Shown: positions 37,376 to 46,585 of the stretch, piece by piece
How positions within the stretch are numbered: position 1 is the first letter of the stretch
How the letters are laid out: each line of letters opens with the position of its first letter
Assembly (NCBI RefSeq): GCF_009730915.1
Contig: NC_052478.1
Span: 21,990,387 to 22,054,386, forward strand
Length of the DNA: 64,000 nt
Source: Dioscorea cayenensis subsp. rotundata
Lineage: Eukaryota; Streptophyta; Magnoliopsida; Dioscoreales; Dioscoreaceae
Direction of reading: 5' to 3'
The notes under the pieces: model-generated
Database searches by the model: none
What the model was told of the DNA's origin: nothing
Seen by the model: the letters and a program-made list of their open reading frames with translations, nothing else
Program-made: the position numbers and the translations under genes

Positions 37376-37810
37376 TCCTTTTTTGCCCTTGCAAAAGGAG
37401 GGAAAAATGGCGCACAATCATATCATGTCCGAACTTTATGCGTAATTTTCCAATTTTGTTTGCCTCCTGCTTGCTTTGTCTCAAACAAAGTTTAGAAGGC
37501 TCATATCTTGTTCTTGTTGTTCTTGTTCTTCTTGTTCTTTTTCTTCTTTTGATTTAGTGTACTCAATTTTAGCTTTTGCCACGCTAAAATTTGGCACGCT
37601 TTCGGTGTACTCAATTTTAGCTCTTGCCACGAGAAGGCAACTTGGGCGTCCTAGACGAAAGAGGATCGAGTCGTAAGCGTCCGAGGACGGTGAGTTGCGT
37701 TGTAGCCATTGCCACGCTTCCGGTCCACAAGTTGCGTTGTAGCCATTGCCACGCTTCCGGTCACAATCGCAGATCGTGCAATGAATCTGTTGCCGAGTAG
37801 GCATTGTGTA
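37376..37810 (+). pseudogene. internally deleted copy of the MULE transposase gene (leader fused to 3' end)
   Basis: The first part (37376-37560) resembles the transposase leader at about 39190-39370: a run like CCTTTTTTGCCCTTGC, then GGAGGGAAAAATGGCGC, an ATCATGTC box and a pyrimidine (TTCTTGTTCTTC) tract. It then switches to a near copy of the transposase 3' end at 41560-41700: CGAGAAGGCA, CTAGACGAAAGAGGATCGAG, and the zinc-knuckle codons CGGTCACAATCG and GATCGTGCAATGA. The segment GTTGCGTTGTAGCCATTGCC is present twice in a row (about 37692 and 37732). It cannot encode a working protein. Confidence 0.7.
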
Positions 37811-38059
37811 TATACTTGTTAGTATTGTTTAAATATTGAACTCTATATTTAAATACATCTGCTTAAATATTGGCTTCTCTATTTAAATTTGTTTTTTTTA
37901 TCGTTTAACCTATATTTTTATTGGCTTAAAATATACAACGCGATGGTGCCAGCGGTTCCCCAAGCGTAATTAATGCACGCTCGGTTACCCAAGCGTTTCC
38001 ACTCCCGTCGCACATAAAAATCGGAAGCCGAAGCGGCAGCAGGCTGTTGGATTTCGCAG

Positions 38060-38067
38060 TATAAATG
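38060..38067 (+). promoter_or_regulatory. possible TATA box inside the MULE
   Basis: TATAAATG within GCAGTATAAATGGGAAGG, about 140 bases before the fold-back and 1.3 kb before the transposase start. It could drive either, but the link is only positional. Confidence 0.35.
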
Positions 38068-38197
38068 GGAAGGAAGAACCATTTCGTTGAACATACTCTA
38101 CTTGCGCAACCACTCCTTTTCCTCTTCCTCTTCTTCTTGTGTGATGGTCATCCTGTCGAGTCAAACATTTGGCGTTCACGATATTCGCTGAATTCAA

Positions 38198-38467
38198 ACC
38201 ACATTTTTTAGATCATAAACTTTTTACAGGATGTGTCATGATTGTCTTCATCTTGTCATCCGTAAACAACCTGTAAGTGAAAACTTTCTTTTTCTTGCCC
38301 AAGGCGAAATGCTCGCCTTCTTGCTCTACGGGTAAGCAATGACGGAAGTGCGTTTCGCCTTGAGTCAAGAAAATAAGGTTTCACTTACAAGTTGATTGTG
38401 GATGATTACCAGAAGAAGGTTCATCACATATCCTTTAAAAAGAACTTGATCTATAAAAAAATGTGGT
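38198..38467. repeat. long imperfect inverted repeat (270-nt fold-back) inside the MULE
   Basis: Arm 1 is 38198-38312 and arm 2 is 38351-38467. Read on the opposite strand, arm 2 starts ACCACATTTTTTTATAGATC, like arm 1 (ACCACATTTTTTAGATCATA). Later matches include AGGAT(G/A)TGT, TTGTAAGTGAAA against CTGTAAGTGAAA, and CAAGGCGAAA. The arms are about 75% complementary by eye. The short middle also pairs (TTGCT with AGCAA), leaving a loop of about 9 nt. Similarity seems to continue outward for another 20-40 bases (ATTCGCT against ACTCGCT). An RNA from here would form a long mismatched hairpin like a young MIRNA or siRNA precursor. Transcription is not shown. Confidence 0.8.
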
Positions 38468-39029
38468 CTGACTGGAGCGAGTGTTGTGGACACCCTATTC
38501 AAAGGTATACTTGGACGATTCCGAGGTCCGTGTTGGTTACGTCGTCCGTTAAACGGAGAGTTTGAAGCTTAAACGGAGAATTTTTGTATTGTCTTACATT
38601 CTATTTTTATCAGAGATTTGTATTTTAAGTAAAAGTCATTGTAATTACGCTAATATTTAATAATAAAATGAATGTTGTATTGTATTGTATTAAATATATT
38701 TTTATCAGAGATTTGTATTTTTAAGTACATTTCATTGTAATTACGTTGATACTTTATAAGAAAATGTTAAACTGAGAAAATGAAATTTAAACAGAGCAAA
38801 ATAAATGAAATTTAAAGGGAATGAATGTTATCAGAGATTTGTATATTAAGTAAGTTAATATTGAATAAGAAAATGAATGTTGTATTGTATTGTCTTAAGT
38901 GAACATTCTACTTTTATCAGAGATTTGTATTTTAGGTACATTACATTGTAATTAAGTTGATATAATACAATAAGAAAATGTTAAACATAGAAAAATCATG
39001 TTAAAGGGAGAAACTGATACTTAAACGGT

Positions 39030-39112
39030 ATTTTAAACAGAAACTTTGTTCTTTTAAATAGAGACTTTATTATTTTAAATAGAGACTTTGTTATTTTAAA
39101 TAGAGAGTTTCA
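39030..39112 (+). repeat. 21-bp iterons TTTTAAA(C/T)AGA(A/G)ACTTTxTT, four units
   Basis: Four successive 21-bp units upstream of the transposase gene, each opening TTTTAAATAGAGACTTT or a close variant. The same word appears singly or in small arrays through the non-coding parts of the element. Confidence 0.8.
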
Positions 39113-39391
39113 ATACATGCAGGACATGTTGAGGTGAGAACTTTCATTCGAGCGATGACAATATGTCTTCCTCGCGACAGTGACATATATTTCCCTTTTT
39201 TCCCTTGGGATGGAGGAAAAAATACCGCCAAATCACATCACGTCTAGTCTAATCTCTATGCATACAACTGTGCAGTTTTTTGTTTGTCTATCTGACTGTT
39301 GTTTGTTGTTTACATCTTCTTCTTCTTCTTCGTCTTCTTTTTGTTCTTTATTTCATTTGGTTTGTACAATTTGGTTTTCGGCCGATATATT

Positions 39392-41694
39392 ATGGAGAGT
39401 TTTTGTGGTATTGCTAGATTCAACGGGGAGGGAAAAGTGTTAATGTTCACGGCTCAAACTTCTTGGGAGTTGGTTTTAGCTGAGATATGTGAGCGATGGG
39501 GTCTCGAAGTTTCCCTTGTCAGGGTGAAGTTTATCACACCAGATGGATATAAAACGGTTTGTCCAATAGAAAATGATGTTGACTTCCGGGACGGATGTGT
39601 CACGCTGCACTCCATCTTCAAATGCTGCTGTAGTTGATCTTGTTGTCGAAAATGCATAATGTGCCATCGTCGAATCTCTAATGAAAACGAGTTTTTACTC
39701 GTTGTAAGTTCCTTCTCTTTTATTTAATCCAGCTTGTATGGGTTCATTATTGTTTAAGTATGTCGACTCACTGGTTAACATCCGGGTACTATTCGCTTTT
39801 ACGTTAATTGGTCATCTGCTTTAAGTATTTACGTTAACGCTTTAAATGTTTGCATTATCACTTAAACATCATATTCTCCGCTTAACATATTGATCTTTTC
39901 ATTCGATCGAAGTGTTGGCAGGGAATTCGGATTCTGCGAGTGCTCCCGCTCATCCCCATGGTGACCTCGACGCGTGGGATGTCTTCCTTCCTCGCCGGAT
40001 CATTCGAAGTCGTCGTCATTAGATATTGGACAACGTTTTGACTGCGTTGAACATTTCAGGGATGTACTTCGAAATCATGCAATCAAACGGAATTTTGACT
40101 TCAAATTCATAAAGAACGCAAAACATCGGGTGACTGTGGAATGCGCTGCCGATGGTTGTCGTTGGCGCCTTTATGCATCAAAAGAGTATAATAAAAATAC
40201 TTTCAGAATCAAGACAATCAACCCGTCACACACTTGCGGTGGTGGTATAGGTTCGGCGTCACATCCGAAAGCGTCCAAAAAATGGGTTAGCGCACGAGTG
40301 ATTCAGAAGCTCAAGGACCGGCCCTTGTACAAGGCCATCGACATTCAGAAGGACATGTTGCGGGAATATGGTGTCCACATACCATACAAGCAGGCTTGGT
40401 TGGGGAATGAGCATGCCCGGGTGGTCCTCGATGGCAGTGACATCTCCAGATACGACTGTTTGCTTTGGTATGTGGATAAGGTGGTTGAGACAAATCCCGG
40501 CAGCGTTGCGATCGTGGAAAGATACGGTGATCGTTTTAAACGTGCATTCTTTTCTTTCAGCGCGTGTATTATGGGATTCAAGAGGGCTTGCAGGTCCACG
40601 GGCCTTGTGAACGCAATTGCGAGAGTCTTCCCTTCTTCGCCACATACATACTGTCTTCGACATTTGGAGGCCAATTTTATGAAAGCCAACGTCAGACTTG
40701 GGAAGGCATTGAGGGAGGAGTGCTGGTGTATATGCTTCCGCATTGCGTGGGCATCCACGGCTAAATATTTTGATGATACCGTGAATGAACTTCAGGCCAC
40801 ATCACCCGAAGCTCATCACTGGTTGATTAATAAATCGGATATGACACATTGGTCGAATTATCTGTTCAGAGGTGATCGTTGGGGTGAGATGTATTCAAAT
40901 CTCGCGGAGTCGTTCAATGCTTGGATCAAAGAAGCTCGTCATTTACCGGTGACGAAAATGGTCGACTCCATAAGGTCTGCGAATGTTGATTTACACTTAA
41001 CATTTAGTGTTACCCTTTAAACATTTTCAATATTTGTTTAATTCGACTTGTCTGACTTTAAATATTAATCTTTTCGTTTAACTATTTACAATAATGTTTA
41101 AACATGTTTACGAATTATTTAACCATCATTGTCTTTGTTTAACCTTATTTGCCAGGTTCAAGTTGATGCGCATGTTATGTAACCGGCGTGAGCAAGCGCA
41201 AATGGGAGACCTACTTATACCCAGACATACATTCGAAGGTAGAGATCATTGTTGAGGATAGCCGAAATCTTCGTGTTGGTCGTTATGTCAATGATCGTTA
41301 CGAAGTGATCAACCAATGTAGCAACTTTGTAGATCTTGCCATCAGAACTTGTTCATGTCGAAGGTGGCAAGTTTATGGTATCCCTTGCAAACACGCTTGC
41401 GCTACAATAATGCAGACAGACACCAACGTTCATAGATTTATTAGCGGCTACTTCACCGTCGACAATTACAAACTGGCGTATAAGGAAGTTATATTCCCCA
41501 TACCCGACGATGACAGGCCTTCAGACGGAAATCGTGAGCTTCGTTTGCGACCGCCTGTGACGAGAAGGCAGCCTGGGTGTCCTAGACGAAAGAGGATCGA
41601 GTCGCAAGCGTTAGATATCCGCGAGTTACATTGCAGCCGCTGCCATGGATCCGGTCACAATCGTAGATCTTGTAATGAAACTGTCGCCGACTAG
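39392..41694 (+). pseudogene. MULE transposase (MURA-like), broken
   Basis: Parts seen in order: an N-terminal PB1-like segment (39392-39620, starts MESFCGIARFNGEGKV); an intron with donor about 39704 (GTT/GTAAGT) and acceptor about 39921; the MuDR DNA-binding domain (about 40027-40245) with a CAADGCRWRLY zinc-ribbon-like motif; the MULE transposase core (about 40400-40985), ending AESFNAWIKEARHLP; an intron at about 40977-41155; then a SWIM zinc finger (CSCRRWQVYGIPCKHACA) and a CCHC knuckle (CSRCHGSGHNRRSC). The frame is broken near 39620, between the about 39921 acceptor and the DNA-binding domain, and near 41200. The core lacks the middle block holding the first two catalytic Asp residues: CR runs straight into STGLVNAIARVFP. 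The remaining catalytic Glu (LAESFN) is present. The protein cannot be active. Confidence 0.85.
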
Positions 41695-41785
41695 ACATTG
41701 TAAATAAGCTGACTTCTAAAGAGAAACAATCTGAATTGACTGGAAATTTTTCATACTTAAACTCTTATTCTTTATAGTGTTATCG

Positions 41786-41900
41786 GTTATTTAAACAGAG
41801 ACAGTGTTATTTTAAACAGAGAAACTGTAATGTTAAATGTTTCAAACTGATATTTAAACGATAGATGGTAAAGTTAAACATTTAAACTGAAATGTAAACA
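41786..41900 (+). repeat. TTTAAACAGAGA iterons 3' of the transposase gene
   Basis: ATTTAAACAGAGACAGTGTT and TTTTAAACAGAGAAACTG follow each other at about a 21-bp step, then looser TTAAAC words. Same strand and same core as the units near 39030 and 45236. Confidence 0.7.
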
Positions 41901-42058
41901 ATGACATTGTAAATTAAACAATAAATTGAATTTGAATGGAATTTAGTCTAACTTTACAATTAAAAAATGAATTGAATTTGAATGGAATTTGTCCTGGTTT
42001 ACATTCGAAAACAAAATTGACATTAACATATACAAGTCCTGTCCTGCGAAATCAAAAT

Positions 42059-45000
42059 TTAACCCGCTTCGGATGACCCCCCTTTCTCATGGACGCCGGC
42101 TGCCCTCCGCTCCTTAAGTATGCCGGTAACATACTTTAATCTCAGGTAAGGGACGTCTGTCTGCGGTAGCCGTAGCTTCTCACCCTAAAGTAATTGCTCG
42201 ATAAACCGCATGACATAGACGGTGCAATCGACGCTTCCTTGTTTTTGCCGTGGGGTTTCCATGTCGTAAACGAGTGGGTACTTTGCGGTCGCCGACTCGC
42301 CGAACTGCATATCGACAGCCGTATCGAATAGATTCCGCTGTCGAGATATGCAAGTTGAGATTAAGATACCGATTAAATAACAAACACTATCAATCTGACA
42401 TAATTAAAGAACTTACCATGTCCAACGCGTCTGTTTCGTATCCCACGCATGAAGAATAATGCATGTATTCTTGTTTGTCATTGTCAAGGACGACGACATG
42501 GAAGTGGGCATTCATTATTATCGGGAGGATGACAATTTAAACTTCATGCAAGCTGCGCACAACATCTCCGATCATAACCATAGTTGTTTCATGTGCGTCA
42601 TCCTGCTTTGACATAAACAGTGCCAGCGGTCTTGTGATGGAGGCGCGCTTTTTGTAGGGATATGGCACTTTGCTCATCGACTTTTGTATTATGCATACAA
42701 AAGCGTCCATCACATCATCTGTCACCATCTCCTTACTCTCAAGCAGCGTGTATAATTTGTCCCGTGTGGTGCTGACAGCGTCATTCTTCCACACGACAGT
42801 GCTGAGATTAAACGATAACAGATATAATTAGACCATATTCTAAATATTTAAATGATGTTATCAATGCTCAAATGATATTATAAATAAATAAACGTTAAGT
42901 ATATAAATTAAATGATAACATATAAACATTTAAACACTATCACAAAAAAGTTAAACACTATCATAAAAACTTTAAACACTATCACGAAAACTTTAAACTT
43001 ACCTGTCCATACGGCAGTTAAGGAAGATCCTTATCAACTCCTGCTCGTATTTGTTAAGACGCGATTGGCCAACCTATTTTTTCTTCTTCAGAACGAAGAC
43101 TTGCCGAGCCGTCTTGTCACAATTTTGATTGGCCTTGATCATCTCCCTCGTTGCTCGGTCGGGGTCTTCATGGGGCACTGTCGTTGAGCCTTCACGGTGT
43201 TGAGCACCAGCAGCATCTTCCTTCGATGCGGGGACGGCGACAGCATCAACCGCAGACACATCCTTACATGGTTGTTGTTGTTGTTGGATTGTGTCTGGCT
43301 TCGATGCGGTACTGTCCACCACGGCCACGGAAACAAATTCAACGATCTTCTCAGCCGTGGCCACGGCAACAACATCAACGGGAGACACACCCTTAGCTTG
43401 TTCTTGTTCTTCATGGATTGTGTCCATCTTTGATGCCGCAATCTCGGCAGCCGGTTCCACCGGGTCGGGGATTTCGTTAACAAGGGAGTAAACGATCTTC
43501 TCAACCGCGGCAACGGCCACATCATCTACGATGTCCTCCACCGTCATGGCCATATCATCTCGACGGCAGACTCGATATAACATCGATCGCCCGATGGTGT
43601 TGCTATTGTTTCATCGTCACCCGGCGGTGGAGACAGAGGCAGTATTGTTCTCCTCTTTTTCGCAAGTCTCTTCGAATGTGGCCGTCTTGGAATGGCCACC
43701 CCGATGATGTCATCGTCGTCAAATTCCGACGGCTCGTCCGTCCCGGGTGGTTCATTTCTTTGGAGGGACGACGCAGTCGGTTGTGAACGTCCTTCCAGTG
43801 CCTCAACACGAGCGACAAGCGAGGAAACTCGGTCATCAATATCTGGCACGCCTGCATAAGAGTTGCAGTGACATCTTCGCCTAAGATAGTCGGTGGGGCT
43901 GCCACGGTCGGAGGGGCTGCCATGGTCGGGGAGGCTGCCACAATTGGGGGGACTATCGTTGTCGTGGTAGGGGTGGGGGAGTGCTTATCCGACGTCGAGG
44001 AATGCGTGCGCGTGGTGGGCTGAAAGTAGGAGAACGGCGTTGAGCGCGCACGATAGAGGCTACCCTCTCATCCTGCCTTCGAGCAAGTGGTTCCGGAGCA
44101 AAAGCATCCATCCGTCGGTTGGCCCCAACAAATATTTCTTCTTCAGCTTTCGCCAGAACCAGCTCAGGAAACTAACATATGTAAATTTTAAAGTTAAACG
44201 GAGAACAAAATATTTACACCTTTATGAATAAATTTTAAACTATAAATAATAAAGTTAAACGCTAAATAAAATGGTTAAACATTAAAGACTTCTGTTAAAC
44301 ATTGTCCATGATTTATTACCTCTTTTTCTTCGAGCGATAACAAATTGGTTTCTACCGTCGCTTGCTTCATGTAACTACTTTCACCGTAGCACAGCATCCT
44401 TGGGATCTTGCCAAAACGGACTTTCTTTCCCGTTCCGGTCAGCTCGTAAAACCATATGTTAAGCGGGACCGAGCACCCCTTAATATATCCTGTGTTGGTC
44501 TTCTTCCCGGCGCATCTATCTTGTACTCGAGCGGCTGCGTGTGGAATGTCCTCCATCAGCCACTTGTGCGTCGTCTGCGCCCATGCGTATCGCCCCATGG
44601 CGGGTAGATCATCGACATAATCAACGATCCAGTTCGGAACCGAGCATGATTTATTTGGGAAGAGGACTGTACCCATGAGGTGCACCATTAGGAGTTTGAC
44701 AAAATTATCTTCTTCCCCCCTCTATCAAACAAGTTGAACAAGAGTGCTCTAGATGGAGTCTCTGTGTCTCTCGTAGGTTTTTGATAAATACCTCCCTTCG
44801 AACGCTGAGCGGGTTTTCTTCTTCTGAAACACGACTTCGTCGCCATCGCAACGCAGACCAAGAACGAGGGCCACATCCTGAGGCCTGAAACTCAGCAGGC
44901 TTTTCCCGATCCTGAATTTATTGGTGCGACCATCGTACCTTTGCAGTAGAGGATCAAGAAGGGCCCTCTCTTGGTATATAGTTTCCAGCTCAGTGAATGC

Positions 45001-45120
45001 TGCAAACGGTGTCCTTCGGATGATCTCCCAGTGTCGAGGGGTCATGTTATCTTTCAATTCAGCTAAGGTCTCCACTACCGGTGTCAAATAACATCGCCCA
45101 TTAACTAGGTTGACCGCCAT
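42059..45120 (-). pseudogene. ULP1-like cysteine protease (peptidase C48) gene carried by the MULE, broken
   Basis: ULP1 enzymes cut SUMO from proteins; MULE-borne relatives are of unknown role. The relic starts MAVNLVNGRCYL at 45120. A conserved N-terminal mobile-gene region follows (TPRHWEIIRRTPFAAF, LLSFRPQDVALVLGLRCDGD, MVHLMGTVLFPNK). Next comes a low-complexity acidic linker (43.0-44.2 kb), then the protease domain at the C-terminus: an NAHFHVVVLDND stretch (His and Asp candidates, about 42470-42510) and QKQGSVDCTVYVMRF with the catalytic Cys codon at 42224-42226. Donors are visible after LLSLEEKE (about 44320) and after ETDALDM (about 42417). Broken by stops at 44749-44751, 44725-44727, 44722-44724, 42537-42539 and 42185-42187 and by likely frame changes in the linker. 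The natural stop is taken as 42059-42061. Confidence 0.8.
42925..43000. repeat. TTTAAACACTATCA(C/T)(A/G)AAAA tandem repeat
   Basis: Three units of 20-21 bp (TTTAAACACTATCACAAAAA and variants) followed by a fourth TTTAAAC, within an intron of the ULP1-like relic. It shares the TTTAAAC core of the other iterons in the element. Confidence 0.85.
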
Positions 45121-45213
45121 AGTCACAAGCCTGCGACAATAACAACACATTCAACATGCACTATTGACAAATGTTTAAGAGAAAATATAAGATTTTAAAT
45201 GGTAACCTTCAGT

Positions 45214-45300
45214 TATTAAATAGAGATATCAATTGTTAAACAGAGACCTAGTTTATTAAACAGAGACAATAATACTTAAACAGAGACAAGAAAATTTAAA
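45214..45300 (+). repeat. TTAAACAGAGAC iterons upstream of the ULP1-like gene
   Basis: TTAAACAGAGAC occurs at 45236-45247, 45255-45266 and 45275-45286, a step of 19-20 bp, preceded by a TTAAATAGAGA variant. The word is in the same strand orientation as near the transposase gene. Confidence 0.85.
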
Positions 45301-46056
45301 CTGTAACATCTCATTTCTTAAACGTAAACCTCATTTGCAAAACTGCAACCATATCAAATGAAAGGGGAAATGTATATTATAAATATTACACAAATCATAA
45401 CAATCGAAATAACTATTTCGATAGTGTATACAGACGAAAGCGCAAAACAACACAAAACCCTAGCCGAGAAATTGCCCTACAGACTAACAAAACCCCAGCC
45501 GAGAAATCCCCCTGCAGACTTCAATATCTTCCAACAAAAATATGAGCACAAAACGAAACCGAAAAAAATCTTTCTTTTGTAATGGAATAGTTACCATAAA
45601 ACCATACTCAATACCTTAGATTGCAAACAGATTAAATGCCAACTACTTGCGTGGGACTTCTCCTTCGAGATACCGGTGGAAAGGAAAAAAAGTCTGCAAT
45701 TACGGAGGTTGCGCGATGAGAGACAACTCGGAGGCAGCTTGGAAATGGAAAAAGCGAAGACGCGAGTTGAGAAAAAAATTCGATAGCTGACTCGATGAAA
45801 TTCCTCTCTTGGGGTTACCATACGGAAACCCCCCCCCACCCACTTCCTCTTATACCGCCGAAATGGCTGCAGTCATGACTCCCCATGCAAGGGCATTTCC
45901 GTCCATAAAATTTGAAATTCACTCTGTTGACATCCTTTTTTTTTTTTGGGTTGAAAAACATAGAATTAAAAAGGCAGGGGTATTTGGGGAGTACAAAACT
46001 AACGGGGTGTTTTTGGTAATATGGCAAATTTAGGGGGTGTTTTTGACAATTTCCAC

Positions 46057-46065
46057 TTCTATTTA
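46057..46065 (+). repeat. right target-site duplication of the MULE (TTCTATTTA)
   Basis: Exact 9-bp copy of 37221-37229. Confidence 0.8.
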
Positions 46066-46570
46066 TGACTCTAGCATTTATTAATACCTTATTAAGAAAA
46101 TATTAGTAAACAATGTTATTTTTAACAACTAGTATTCTAGTATATAATAAAATATTTGATTAAGCTTTCAAGTAAGTGAATTTTATGAAAACTTTTGTGA
46201 TTTTTTTTGTTTTACTTTTAACAAAATCTACAGGTTACGTTGTGATTTGTGTAAGTATAGAATTAATATCTCACACATCTTTGCTCTTATTTTGTATAAC
46301 TGTATAAGTAAATTTTTTTTAGTATAATTTATATACCTGATAGAAAGGACCTGATATCATAAACCAAAATATTATTGGTAAAATTTATAATTATTGCTTA
46401 TAAATTATTATTTAATTATTCAAAATATTTTCAAATATATCTATTTTTTCTCAATACTCAATTATTTTTAAATTTGCAAAAATATATATACATATATATT
46501 TTTTTTTCTTAAAAATCAAATGTTTCCAATAAATTTACCTATGCCAGGGAGGGAGGGTTGCTTTTGGATC
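46066..46570. other. AT-rich host DNA between the MULE and the LINE
   Basis: About 500 bases of AT-rich DNA with no gene or repeat that I recognise. It appears to be pre-insertion host sequence. Confidence 0.5.
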
Positions 46571-46585
46571 AACACAAGCAAATTA
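46571..46585 (+). repeat. left target-site duplication of the LINE (15 bp)
   Basis: AACACAAGCAAATTA, identical to 49779-49793. Confidence 0.8.

Larger units (their letters stand above)
37230..46056 (+). mobile_element. Mutator-like element (MULE) with transposase and ULP1-like protease genes
   Basis: An 8.8-kb DNA transposon flanked by a 9-bp direct repeat. It contains a MURA-like transposase relic (plus strand, 39392-41694) and, convergent to it, a ULP1-like C48 protease relic (minus strand, 42059-45120). MULEs with ULP-like genes are known in plants (the Kaonashi group). The termini are only loosely inverted: the left end starts GGTAAAATTACTG and the right end, read inward on the other strand, starts GTGGAAATTGTC. 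Both are followed by CAAAAAC(A)CCCCCT boxes. Non-coding parts, including introns, hold many TTTAAAC-AGAGA words. Both genes are broken, so this copy is not autonomous. The left 2 kb carries a rearranged extra copy of the gene ends and a large fold-back. Confidence 0.85.

Noticed and set aside
40259-40764. Several open frames on both strands within the transposase relic
   Set aside because: Shadows of the MULE transposase frame; no independent similarity.
43139-43525. Overlapping open frames in both strands within the ULP1-like linker
   Set aside because: Low-complexity linker read in alternative frames.
37230-46056. Clean terminal inverted repeats for the MULE
   Set aside because: Only the first few bases and the CAAAAAC-CCCC boxes look alike between the ends; I would not claim a true TIR without alignment.
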